DNA from: Urophycis tenuis | Taxonomy: Eukaryota > Chordata > Actinopteri > Gadiformes > Phycidae | Reading direction: 5' to 3' | NCBI GenBank assembly: GCA_036785325.1 | Contig: JAXIVH010000017.1 | Span: 8,329,545 to 8,393,544 of the forward strand | DNA length: 64,000 nt | In this document: positions 21,594 through 34,052 of the stretch, piece after piece | Position numbering within the stretch: position 1 is the first letter of the stretch | How the letters are laid out: each line of letters starts with the position of its first letter | Made by a program: the position numbers and the translations under genes | Notes under the pieces: generated by a model | Told to the model about the DNA's origin: nothing | The model's input: the letters and a program-made list of their open reading frames with translations, nothing else | Database searches by the model: none

Positions 21594-23506
21594 CCCATTT
21601 ACTTCAAACCTAACGTTAAGGTTAACTGCTAACTCTACCCCTAAATCTACCCTAACCTTAACCTACACTTGACATATTGGAGGAAGAAGACAATTACCCA
21701 GCATGCATTTCATCCGGAAAACTTTTCACAAAAAAACCCGAAGTACCTACGGCGAGAATAGACTACCCCAAGAAATTGTTGTTTTGGGTGAGGAAAGTAA
21801 GCCATTGAGTCTTCTCTAAGGTCAACTTCCTACACAATCTCTGTAGTCGCGCGGTGTATGGGGCACAGGAATTGTTATTAACAGGCTGTTCGGCATGGGG
21901 TCCTGGAGGGGCCAGGGAGGCAGTGCTTAGTCGCGGCTGGCCTTGGCCTTTCCTACCCTGGGACCGACTGGGAAGGCACCGCTGGTCGGGGCTGGTCTTG
22001 GTCTTTCCTAGGTCTGGACACCCATCGCTGAGGATAGCTGCATTGGGGGACCGTGGAGGCAGTGCTTTGTCACGGCTGGCCTCGGTCCTTCGTGACCCCA
22101 GTTTTCTGCTAGTTCATCTGGACCCAACAGAGGACAAGAACCAAGCTCCGGCCCTGATTGGCCAAACCAGGGCTACCTAGCGGTGTTAACAACTGGTTTG
22201 TGCTGGTCAGGGGGTAAGTATGTGCCCCCTCCTCTCCATAACCAAAACAATGTATCCTAAAAAGTGTTTTACTTACCTTTACTTACCTCGACGTTACCTC
22301 AACAAATGATCACTCCTAAAAAAGCTTAAACCCAATACCAATTCCATTTCAGAAACGACACACCTTGAGAATTGATCACTCTCGGGGGGGCCTCCCTTGG
22401 GTGAGGGTGTATAGTGACAATGGCCAGAAACACCCTATGATCCCAGGGTCCACTACTGATGACGTGTCCTAATATTTCGATAGCACGTTTATACTAAAAT
22501 AGAAATGGAAAAGAAAAGTCTCACTCCAGCTGTGACTCGTCTTTATTCAAATAAGTAAATATACCAATGCATTGGAAGTACCTTAAATCAAACTAGATTG
22601 ACCTTCATCTTGGAACAAAGAAAACCTTTGGGAAAAGGAAAAACAAGTCTATATCTCCAAATCAGCGGTTATATCACAACAAGACAGATAACCATTTCGT
22701 TTTACTTCATTCTTGGTAATATGGGAAAAGAGAGCTGCGGATGACTAGATATTGGCGAGTGCAACTGCCTTTGATCCCCTATTCAACTACCGAGTCGTTG
22801 GATGAGGTGGGGGGGGTCATCGAGATAACTCTAACGAACCTAACCGAGCCAGGGCCATCGAAAGAACGGGCTCTCTACACAACCCATTTATATTACCTTA
22901 CCAACTGTTATTCACAAAACGACCACTAGATGGAGGCGATGGACCACCACTGAAGAATCAAAAGAAGGCAACCAGCCTTTAACACAAAGACTAAAAACTC
23001 ACTCCAGCTGTGATCCTCTTTATCTAAATAAATAAATAAACAAAAATGAATAAATAAATAGACTAAATAAATATACAAATATAAATAAATAAATTAAATA
23101 TAGATTACCTTACCAACTATTGCAATTACCTATTATTATTATTATTACTTACCTATTAATGCAATTTCCCAACCTGGGAACAATAGAGTATTTCTATTTC
23201 TATTTCTATAACTCTTCTTCACAAAACGACCACTAGGTGGAGACGACGCACCACCAGCGAGGAATCAAAAGAGGAGGAACAACCTTGAATACAAAGATTA
23301 AAACCCACTCCAGCGGTGAGTCTCTCGATGTATTTATTTACTAAAAAAAAATATATTAAATATATATACTCCTCCCATCTCTTCTCCCCTGTCTTCCCTC
23401 ATGGAAATGAGGGAGTTGGGGGAGATAGAGTGTACTAGCCCGATCCGGCGGGGGTGAGTTCAGTCCGTACAGACTGTCTCACCTTGACTCTACCTTCCTC
23501 AATCTC
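21594..23506. repeat. Subtelomere-like unit body 2 (full length)
   Basis: 1913 bp. It has a 6-bp deletion (AACCCGAAG instead of AACCCATTACCGAAG) shared with unit 8 only, CAGCGGTGAG at the third CACTCC module as in units 7, 8 and 9, and a TTA tract without the internal G. Confidence 0.88.
22923..23240 (+). promoter_or_regulatory. Paired CTCF-core-like motifs, unit 2
   Basis: CCACTAGATGG at 22923-22933 and CCACTAGGTGG at 23230-23240. Both cores are unchanged from unit 1 although the DNA between them differs in length. Confidence 0.35.
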
Positions 23507-24362
23507 TAGCTCTAACTCTAACCCTAGGGATAACCTCAACCCCAACCCTAACCATAGGCCTAACCTTAGCCCTAACCCTAACTCAACCCTAACACTAACC
23601 CTTACCTTGGCCCTAATCTTAACACTAACCTCAACCCCTAACCTTAGCCTTAACACTAACCCTAACCCCTACTCTAACTCTAACCCTAACCCCTACTCTA
23701 ACTCTAACCCTAAGCCTACCCTAACCTCCAACACTAACCCTACCCTAACTCTAACGCTAACCCTAACTCTAACCTTTGCCCTAACTTTAGCCCTAACCCT
23801 AGCCTCAGCCATAACCCTAACCCTAACCTTAGCCCTAACCCTAACCTTAACCCTAACCCTAACCTTGGCCCTAACCTTAACCCTAACCTCAAACCTAACC
23901 TTAACCCTAACCTCAGCCATAACCCTAACCCTAACCTTAGCCCTAACCCTAATTCTAGCCCTAACCCTAATCTTAACCATAACCTTAACCCTAACCTTGG
24001 CCCTAACACTTAACCTAACCTTATCCATAACACTAACCCTAACCTCAACCCTAACCTTAACCCCAATCTCAGCCGTAACCCCAACCCTAACCTTATCCCT
24101 AACCTTAAACCTAACCCTAACCTCAGCCCTAACCTTAACCCTAACCTCAGCCCTCATCTTAACCCTAACCCCTAACCCCTAACCTCTAACCCTAACCCTA
24201 ACCTTACCCTAACCGTAACGCTAACCCTAACCCTTACTCTAACCTTAGCCCTAACCTTAGCCCTAACCGTAACCCTAACCTTAACCCTAACCTTAACCCT
24301 AAACCGTAACCTTATACCTAACCCTAACCTCAGCCCTAACCTTAACCCTAACCGCAACCCCT
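23507..24362 (-). repeat. Degenerate CCCTAA array, unit 2
   Basis: 856 bp, the commonest array length, with the AACCCCTAACCCCTAACCTC end also seen in units 4, 6, 7, 8 and 9. It carries ACCTTAACCCTAACC near 23875 where sister arrays have ACCTTAACACTAACC. Confidence 0.92.
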
Positions 24363-25614
24363 CCCATTTACTTCAAACCTAACGTTAAGGTTAACTGCTA
24401 ACTCTACCCCTAAATCTACCCTAACCTTAACCTACACTTGACATATTGGAGGAAGAAGACAATTACCCAGCATGCATTTCATCCGGAAAACTTTTCACAA
24501 AAAAACCCATTACCAAAGTACCTACGGCGAGAATAGACTACCCCAAGAAATTGTTGTTTTGGGTGAGGAAAGTAAGCCATTGAGTCTTCTCTAAGGTCAA
24601 CTTCCTACACAATCGCTGTAGTCGCGCGGTGTATGGGGCACAGGAATTGTTATTAACAGGCTGTTCGGCATGGGGTCCTGGAGGGGCCAGGGAGGCAGTG
24701 CTTAGTCGCGGCTGGCCTTGGCCTTTCCTACCCTGGGACCGACTGGGAAGGCACCGCTGGTCAGGGCTGGTCTTGGTCTTTCCTAGGTCTGGACACCCAT
24801 CGCTGAGGATAGCTGCATTGGGGGACCGTGGAGGCAGTGCTTTGTCACGGCTGGCCTCGGTCCTTCGTGACCCCAGTTTTCTGCTAGTTCATCTGGACCC
24901 AACAGAGGACAAGAACCAAGCTCCGGCCCTGATTGGCCAAACCAGGGCTACCTAGCGGTGTTAACAACTGGTTTGTGCTGGTCAGGGGGTAAGTATGTGC
25001 CCCCTCCTCTCCATAACCAAAACAATGTATCCTAAAAAGTGTTTTACTTACCTTTACTTACCTCGACGTTACCTCAACAAATGATCACTCCTAACAAAGC
25101 TTAAACCCAATACCAATTCCATTTCGGAAACGACACACCTTGAGAATTGATCACTCTCGGGGGGGCCTCCCTTGGGTGAGGGTGTATAGTGACAATGGCC
25201 AGAAACACCCTATGATCCCAGGGTCCACTACTGATGACGTGTCCTAATATTTCGATAGCACGTTTATACTAAAATAGAAATGGAAAAGAAAAGTCTCACT
25301 CCAGCTGTGACTCGTCTTTATTCAAATAAGTAAATATACCAATGCATTGGAAGTACCTTCAATCAAACTAGATTGACCTCCATCTTGGAACAAAGAAAAC
25401 CTTTGGGAAAAGGAAAAACAAGTCTATATCTCCAAATCAGCGGTTATATCACAACAAGACAGATAACCATTTCGTTTTACTTCATTCTTGGTAATATGGG
25501 AAAAGAGAGCTGCGGATGACTAGATATTGGCGAGTGCAACTGCCTTTGATCCCCTATTCAACTACCGAGTCGTTGGATGAGGTGGGGGGGGGGTCATCGA
25601 GATAACTCTAACGA
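24363..25614. repeat. Subtelomere-like unit body 3 (right part deleted)
   Basis: 1252 bp. The body runs normally to GATAACTCTAACGAACC, then joins the array at CAACCCTAACCATAGG, losing about 0.7 kb: the CTCF-like pair, the AAAT and TTA repeats and the first bases of the array. The G run just before the break is 10 long rather than 8. It shares ATTACCAAAG and AATCGCTGTAG with unit 10. Confidence 0.88.
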
Positions 25615-26419
25615 ACCCAACCCTAACCATAGGCCTAACCTTAGCCCTAACCCTAACTCAACCCTAACACTAACCCTTACCTTGGCCCTAATCTTAACAC
25701 TAACCTCAACCCCTAACCTTAGCCTTAACACTAACCCTAACCCCTACTCTAACTCTAACCCTAACCCCTACTCTAACTCTAACCCTAAGCCTACCCTAAC
25801 CTCCAACACTAACCCTACCCTAACTCTAACGCTAACCCTAACTCTAACCTTTGCCCTAACTTTAGCCCTAACCCTAGCCTCAGCCATAACCCTAACCCTA
25901 ACCTTAGCCCTAACTCTAACCTTAACCCTAACCCTAACCTTGGCCCTAACCTTAACACTAACCTCAAACCTAACCTTAACCCTAACCTCAGCCATAACCC
26001 TAACCCTAACCTTAGCCCTAACCCTAATTCTAGCCCTAACCCTAATCTTAACCATAACCTTAACCCTAACCTTGGCCCTAACACTTAACCTAACCTTATC
26101 CATAACACTAACCCTAACCTCAACCCTAACCTTAACCCCAATCTCAGCCGTAACCCCAACCCTAACCTTATCCCTAACCTTAAACCTAACCCTAACCTCA
26201 GCCCTATCCTTAACCCTAACCTCAGCCCTCATCTTAACCCTAACCCCTAACCCCTAACCTCTAACCCTAACCTTACCCTAACCGTAACGCTAACCCTAAC
26301 CCTTACTCTAACCTTAGCCCTAACCTTAGCCCTAACCGTAACCCTAACCTTAACCCTAACCTTAACCCTAAACCGTAACCTTATACCTAACCCTAACCTT
26401 AACCCTAACCGCAACCCCT
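25615..26419 (-). repeat. Degenerate CCCTAA array, unit 3
   Basis: 805 bp, entered through the deletion junction. Private CCCTATCCTTAACC occurs near 26203, and the CCTCAGCCC hexamers before the body are missing (about 26395), so it is shorter than the unit 5 array. Confidence 0.9.
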
Positions 26420-28350
26420 CCCATTTACTTCAAACCTAACGTTAAGGTTAACTGCTAACTCTACCCCTAAATCTACCCTAACCTTAACCTACACTTGATA
26501 TATTGGAGGAAGACGACAATTACCCAGCATGCATTTCATCCGGAAAACTTTTCACAAAAAAACCCATCACCGAAGTACCTACGGCGAGAATAGACTACCC
26601 CAAGAAATTGTTGTTTTGGGTGAGGAAAGTAAGCCATTGAGTCTTCTCTAAGGTCAACTTCCTACACAATCTCTGTAGTCGCGCGGTGTATGGGGCACAG
26701 GAATTGTTATTAACAGGCTGTTCGGCATGGGGTCCTGGAGGGGCCAGGGAGGCAGTGCTTAGTCGCGGCTGGCCTTGGCCTTTCCTACCCTGGGACCGAC
26801 TGGGAAGGCACCGCTGGTCGGGGCTGGTCTTGGTCTTTCCTAGGTCTGGACACCCATCGCTGAGGATAGCTGCATTGGGGGACCGTGGAGGCAGTGCTTT
26901 GTCACGGCTGGCTTCGGTCCTTCGTGACCCCAGTTTTCTGCTAGTTCATCTGGACCCAACAGAGGACAAGAACCAAGCTCCGGCCCTGATTGGCCAAACC
27001 AGGGCTACCTAGCGGTGTTAACAACTGGTTTGTGCTGGTCAGGGGGTAAGTATGTGCCCCCTCCTCTCCATAACCAAAACAATGTATCCTAAAAAGTGTT
27101 TTACTTACCTTTACTTACCTCGACGTTACCTCAACAAATGATCACTCCTAAAAAAGCTTAAACCCAATACCAATTCCATTTCGGAAACGACACACCTTGA
27201 GAATTGATCACTCTCGGGGGGGCCTCCCTTGGGTGAGGGTGTATAGTGACAATGGCCAGAAACACCCTATGATCCCAGGGTCCACTACTGATGACGTGTC
27301 CTAATATTTCGATAGCACGTTTATACTAAAATAGAAATGGAAAAGAAAAGTCTCACTCCAGCTGTGACTCGTCTTTATTCAAATAAGTAAATATACCAAT
27401 GCATTGGAAGTACCTTCAATCAAACTAGATTGACCTTCATCTTGGAACAAAGAAAACCTTTGGGAAAAGGAAAAACAAGTCTATATCTCCAAATCAGCGG
27501 TTATATCACAACAAGACAGATAACCATTTCGTTTTACTTCATTCTTGGTAATATGGGAAAAGAGAGCTGCGGATGACTAGATATTGGAGAGTGCAACTGC
27601 CTTTGATCCCCTATTCAACTACCGAGTCGTTGGATGAGGTGGGGGGGGTCATCGAGATAACTCTAACGAACCTAACCGAGCCAGGGCCATCGAAAGAACG
27701 GGCTCTCTACACAACCCATTTATATTACCTTACCCACTGTTATTCACAAAACGACCACTAGATGGAGGCGATGGACCACCACTGAAGAATCAAAAGAAGG
27801 CAACCAGCCTTTAACACAAAGACTAAAAACTCACTCCAGCTGTGATCCTCTTTATCTAAATAAATAAATAAACAAAAATGAATAAATAAATAGACTAAAT
27901 AAATATACAAATATAAATAAATAAATTAAATATAGATTACCTTACCAACTATTGCAATTACCTATTATTATTGTTATTATTATTATTATTACTTACCTAT
28001 TAATGCAATTTCCCAACCTGGGAACAATAGAGTATTTCTATTTCTATTTCTATAACTCTTCTTCACAAAACGACCACTAGGTGGAGACGACGCACCACCA
28101 GCGAGGAATCAAAAGAGGAGGAACAACCTTGAATACAAAGATTAAAACCCACTCCAGCTGTGAGTCTCTCGATGTATTTATTTACTAAAAAAATATATAT
28201 TAAATATATATACTCCTCCCATCTCTTCTCCCCTGTCTTCCCTCATGGAAATGAGGGAGTTGGGGGAGATAGAGTGTACTAGCCCGATCCGGCGGGGGTG
28301 AGTTCAGTCCGTACAGACTGTCTCACCTTGACTCTACCTTCCTCAATCTC
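26420..28350. repeat. Subtelomere-like unit body 4 (full length)
   Basis: 1931 bp, lying between the two deleted units. Private changes include CTTGATATATTGG, GAAGACGAC and CTGGCTTCGG. The TTA tract is longer than in unit 1. Confidence 0.88.
27755..28084 (+). promoter_or_regulatory. Paired CTCF-core-like motifs, unit 4
   Basis: CCACTAGATGG at 27755-27765 and CCACTAGGTGG at 28074-28084, cores unchanged. Confidence 0.35.
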
Positions 28351-29206
28351 TAGCTCTAACTCTAACCCTAGGGATAACCTCAACCCCAACCCTAACCATA
28401 GGCCTAACCTTAGCCCTAACCCTAACTCAACCCTAACACTAACCCTTACCTTGGCCCTAATCTTAACACTAACCTCAACCCCCAACCTTAGCCTTAACAC
28501 TAACCCTAACCCCTACTCTAACTCTAACCCTAACCCCTACTCTAACTCTAACCCTAAGCCTACCCTAACCTCCAACACTAACCCTACCCTAACTCTAACG
28601 CTAACCCTAACTCTAACCTTTGCCCTAACTTTAGCCCTAACCCTAGCCTCAGCCATAACCCTAACCCTAACCTTAGCCCTAACCCTAACCTTAACCCTAA
28701 CCCTAACCTTGGCCCTAACCTTAACACTAACCTCAAACCTAACCTTAACCCTAACCTCAGCCATAACCCTAACCCTAACCTTAGCCCTAACCCTAATTCT
28801 AGCCCTAACCCTAATCTTAACCATAACCTTAACCCTAACCTTGGCCCTAACACTTAACCTAACCTTATCCATAACACTAACCCTAACCTCAACCCTAACC
28901 TTAACCCCAATCTCAGCCGTAACCCCAACCCTAACCTTATCCCTAACCTTAAACCTAACCCTAACCTCAGCCCTAACCTTAACCCTAACCTCAGCCCTCA
29001 TCTTAACCCTAACCCCTAACCCCTAACCTCTAACCCTAACCCTAACCTTACCCTAACCGTAACGCTAACCCTAACCCTTACTCTAACCTTAGCCCTAACC
29101 TTAGCCCTAACCGTAACCCTAACCTTAACCCTAACCTTAACCCTAAACCGTAACCTTATACCTAACCCTAACCTCAGCCCTAACCTTAACCCTAACCGCA
29201 ACCCCT
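28351..29206 (-). repeat. Degenerate CCCTAA array, unit 4
   Basis: 856 bp. A private CCTCAACCCCCAACC near 28470 replaces CCTCAACCCCTAACC; otherwise it has the common form. Confidence 0.92.
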
Positions 29207-30459
29207 CCCATTTACTTCAAACCTAACGTTAAGGTTAACTGCTAACTCTACCCCTAAATCTACCCTAACCTTAACCTACACTTGACATATTGGAGGAAGA
29301 AGACAATTACCCAGCATGCATTTCATCCGGAAAACTTTTCACAAAAAAACCCATTACCGAAGTACCTACGGCGAGAATAGACTACCCCAAGAAATTGTTG
29401 TTTTGGGTGAGGAAAGTAAGCCATTGAGTCTTCTCTAAGGTCAACTTCCTACACAATCTCTGTAGTCGCGCGGTGTATGGGGCACAGGAATTGTTATTAA
29501 CAGGCTGTTCGGCATGGGGTCCTGGAGGGGCCAGGGAGGCAGTGCTTAGTCGCGGCTGGCCTTGGCCTTTCCTACCCTGGGACCGACTGGGAAGGCACCG
29601 CTGGTCGGGGCTGGTCTTGGTCTTTCCTAGGTCTGGACACCCATCGCTGAGGATAGCTGCATTGGGGGACCGTGGAGGCAGTGCTTTGTCACGGCTGGCC
29701 TCGGTCCTTCGTGACCCCAGTTTTCTGCTAGTTCATCTGGACCCAACAGAGGACAAGAACCAAGCTCCGGCCCTGATTGGCCAAACCAGGGCTACCTAGC
29801 GGTGTTAACAACTGGTTTGTGCTGGTCAGGGGGTAAGTATGTGCCCCCTCCTCTCCATAACCAAAACAATGTATCCTAAAAAGTGTTTTACTTACCTTTA
29901 CTTACCTCGACGTTACCTCAACAAATGATCACTCCTAAAAAAGCTTAAACCCAATACCAATTCCATTTCGGAAACGACACACCTTGAGAATTGATCACTC
30001 TCGGGGGGGCCTCCCTCGGGTGAGGGTGTATAGTGACAATGGCCAGAAACACCCTATGATCCCAGGGTCCACTACTGATGACGTGTCCTAATATTTCGAT
30101 AGCACGTTTATACTAAAATAGAAATGGAAAAGAAAAGTCTCACTCCAGCTGTGACTCGTCTTTATTCAAATAAGTAAATATACCAATGCATTGGAAGTAC
30201 CTTCAATCAAACTAGATTGACCTCCATCTTGGAACAAAGAAAACCTTTGGGAAAAGGAAAAACAAGTCTATATCTCCAAATCAGCGGTTATATCACAACA
30301 AGACAGATAACCATTTCGTTTTACTTCATTCTTGGTAATATGGGAAAAGAGAGCTGCGGATGACTAGATATTGGCGAGTGCAACTGCCTTTGATCCCCTA
30401 TTCAACAACCGAGTCGTTGGATGAGGTGGGGGGGGGGTCATCGAGATAACTCTAACGAA
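29207..30459. repeat. Subtelomere-like unit body 5 (same deletion as unit 3)
   Basis: 1253 bp with the same join at GAACC/CAACCCTAACC, the same ten-G run and GACCTCCATCTTGG as in units 3 and 9. The 108-codon frame and GC-rich modules are intact. Private: CCTCCCTCGGG and CAACAACCGAG. Confidence 0.88.
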
Positions 30460-31268
30460 CCCAACCCTAACCATAGGCCTAACCTTAGCCCTAACCCTAA
30501 CTCAACCCTAACACTAACCCTTACCTTGGCCCTAATCTTAACACTAACCTCAACCCCTAACCTTAGCCTTAACACTAACCCTAACCCCTACTCTAACTCT
30601 AACCCTAACCCCTACTCTAACTCTAACCCTAAGCCTACCCTAACCTCCAACACTAACCCTACCCTAACTCTAACGCTAACCCTAACTCTAACCTTTGCCC
30701 TAACTTTAGCCCTAACCCTAGCCTCAGCCATAACCCTAACCCTAACCTTAGCCCTAACCCTAACCTTAACCCTAACCCTAACCTTGGCCCTAACCTTAAC
30801 ACTAACCTCAAACCTAACCTTAACCCTAACCTCAGCCATAACCCTAACCCTAACCTTAGCCCTAACCCTAATTCTAGCCCTAACCCTAATCTTAACCATA
30901 ACCTTAACCCTAACCTTGGCCCTAACACTTAACCTAACCTTATCCATAACACTAACCCTAACCTCAACCCTAACCTTAACCCCAATCTCAGCCGTAACCC
31001 CAACCCTAACCTTATCCCTAACCTTAAACCTAACCCTAACCTCAGCCCTAACCTTAACCCTAACCTCAGCCCTCATCTTAACCCTAACCCCTAACCTCTA
31101 ACCCTAACCTTACCCTAACCGTAACGCTAACCCTAACCCTTACTCTAACCTTAGCCCTAACCTTAGCCCTAACCGTAACCCTAACCTTAACCCTAACCTT
31201 AACCCTAAACCGTAACCTTATACCTAACCCTAACCTCAGCCCTAACCTTAACCCTAACCGCAACCCCT
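30460..31268 (-). repeat. Degenerate CCCTAA array, unit 5
   Basis: 809 bp. Its right end resembles unit 1 (AACCCCTAACCTCTAACC with one CCCCTAA fewer), not unit 3. The left and right parts of this unit therefore have different closest relatives. Confidence 0.9.
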
Positions 31269-33196
31269 CCCATTTACTTCAAACCTAACGTTAAGGTTAA
31301 CTGCTAACTCTACCCCTAAATCTACCCTAACCTTAACCTACACTTGACATATTGGAGGAAGAAGACAATTACCCAGCATGCATTTCATCCGGAAAACTTT
31401 TCACAAAAAAACCCATTACCGAAGTACCTACGGCGAGAATAGACTACCCCAAGAAATTGTTGTTTTGGGTGAGGAAAGTAAGCCATTGAGTCTTCTCTAA
31501 GGTCAACTTCCTACACAATCGCTGTAGTCGCGCGGTGTATGGGGCACAGGAATTGTTATTAACAGGCTGTTCGGCATGGGGTCCTGGAGGGGCCAGGGAG
31601 GCAGTGCTTAGTCGCGGCTGGCCTTGGCCTTTCCTACCCTGGGACCGACTGGGAAGGCACCGCTGGTCGGGGCTGGTCTTGGTCTTTCCTAGGTCTGGAC
31701 ACCCATCGCTGAGGATAGCTGCATTGGGGGACCGTGGAGGCAGTGCTTTGTCACAGCTGGCCTCGGTCCTTCGTGACCCCAGTTTTCTGCTAGTTCATCT
31801 GGACCCAACAGAGGACAAGAACCAAGCTCCGGCCCTGATTGGCCAAACCAGGGCTACCTAGCGGTGTTAACAACTGGTTTGTGCTGGTCAGGGGGTAAGT
31901 ATGTGCCCCCTCCTCTCCATAACCAAAACAATGTATCCTAAAAAGTGTTTTACTTACCTTTACTTACCTCGACGTTACCTCAACAAATGATCACTCCTAA
32001 AAAAGCTTAAACCCAATACCAATTTCATTTCGGAAACGACACACCTTGAGAATTGATCACTCTCGGGGGGGCCTCCCTTGGGTGAGGGTGTATAGTGACA
32101 ATGGCCAGAAACACCCTATGATCCCAGGGTCCACTACTGATGACGTGTCCTAATATTTCGATAGCACGTTTATACTAAAATAGAAATGGAAAAGAAAAGT
32201 CTCACTCCAGCTGTGACTCGTCTTTATTCAAATTAGTAAATATACCAATGCATTGGAAGTACCTTCAATCAAACTAGATTGACCTTCATCTTGGAACAAA
32301 GAAAACCTTTGGGAAAAGGAAAAACAAGTCTATATCTCCAAATCAGCGGTTATATCACAACAAGACAGATAACCATTTCGTTTTACTTCATTCTTGATAA
32401 TATGGGAAAAGAGAGCTGCGGATGACTAGATATTGGCGAGTGCAACTGCCTTTGATCCCCTATTCAACTACCGAGTCGTTGGATGAGGTGGGGGGGGTCA
32501 TCGAGATAACTCTAACGAACCTAACCGAGCCAGGGCCATCGAAAGAACGGGCTCTCTACACAACCCATTTATATTACCTTACCAACTGTTATTCACAAAA
32601 CGACCACTAGATGGAGGCTATGGACCACCACTGAAGAATCAAAAGAAGGCAACCAGCCTTTAACACAAAGACTAAAAACTCACTCCAGCTGTGATCCTCT
32701 TTATCTAAATAAATAAATAAACAAAAATGAATAAATAAATAGACTAAATAAATATACAAATATAAATAAATAAATTAAATATAGATTACCTTACCAACTT
32801 TTGCAATTACCTATTATTATTGTTATTATTATTATTACTTACCTATTAATGCAATTTCCCAACCTGGGAACAATAGAGTATTTCTATTTCTATTTCTATA
32901 ACTCTTCTTCACAAAACGACCACTAGGTGGAGACGACGCACCACCAGCGAGGAATCAAAAGAGGAGGAACAACCTTGAATACAAAGATTAAAACCCACTC
33001 CAGCTGTGAGTCTCTCGATGTATTTATTTACTAAAAAAATATATATTAAATATATATACTCCTCCCATCTCTTCTCCCCTGTCTTCCCTCATGGAAATGA
33101 GGGAGTTGTGGGAGATAGAGTGTACTAGCCCGATCCGGCGGGGGTGAGTTCAGTCCGTACAGACTGTCTCACCTTGACTCTACCTTCCTCAATCTC
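31269..33196. repeat. Subtelomere-like unit body 6 (full length)
   Basis: 1928 bp. It shares AAATTAGTAAAT and CTTGATAATATGG with unit 7, and AATCGCTGTAG with units 3 and 10. A CAGCTGGCC change alters the GC-rich module privately. Confidence 0.88.
32604..32930 (+). promoter_or_regulatory. Paired CTCF-core-like motifs, unit 6
   Basis: CCACTAGATGG at 32604-32614 and CCACTAGGTGG at 32920-32930. The first is followed by GAGGCTATGG rather than GAGGCGATGG; the core is intact. Confidence 0.35.
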
Positions 33197-34052
33197 TAGC
33201 TCTAACTCTAACCCTAGGGATAACCTCAACCCCAACCCTAACCATAGGCCTAACCTTAGCCCTAACCCTAACTCAACCCTAACACTAACCCTTACCTTGG
33301 CCCTAATCTTAACACTAACCTCAACCCCTAACCTTAGCCTTAACACTAACCCTAACCCCTACTCTAACTCTAACCCTAACCCCTACTCTAACTCTAACCC
33401 TAAGCCTACCCTAACCTCCAACACTAACCCTACCCTAACTCTAACGCTAACCCTAACTCTAACCTTTGCCCTAACTTTAGCCCTAACCCTAGCCTCAGCC
33501 ATAACCCTAACCCTAACCTTAGCCCTAACCCTAAGCTTAACCCTAACCCTAACCTTGGCCCTAACCTTAACACTAACCTCAAACCTAACCTTAACCCTAA
33601 CCTCAGCCATAACCCTAACCCTAACCTTAGCCCTAACCCTAATTCTAGCCCTAACCCTAATCTTAACCATAACCTTAACCCTAACCTTGGCCCTAACACT
33701 TAACCTAACCTTATCCATAACACTAACCCTATCCTCAACCCTAACCTTAACCCCAATCTCAGCCGTAACCCCAACCCTAACCTTATCCCTAACCTTAAAC
33801 CTAACCCTAACCTCAGCCCTAACCTTAACCCTAACCTCAGCCCTCATCTTAACCCTAACCCCTAACCCCTAACCTCTAACCCTAACCCTAACCTTACCCT
33901 AACCGTAACGCTAACCCTAACCCTTACTCTAACCTTAGCCCTAACCTTAGCCCTAACCGTAACCCTAACCTTAACCCTAACCTTAACCCTAAACCGTAAC
34001 CTTATACCTAACCCTAACCTCAGCCCTAACCTTAACCCTAACCGCAACCCCT
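33197..34052 (-). repeat. Degenerate CCCTAA array, unit 6
   Basis: 856 bp with private CCCTAAGCTTAACC near 33530 and CCCTATCCTCAACC near 33727. Confidence 0.92.
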
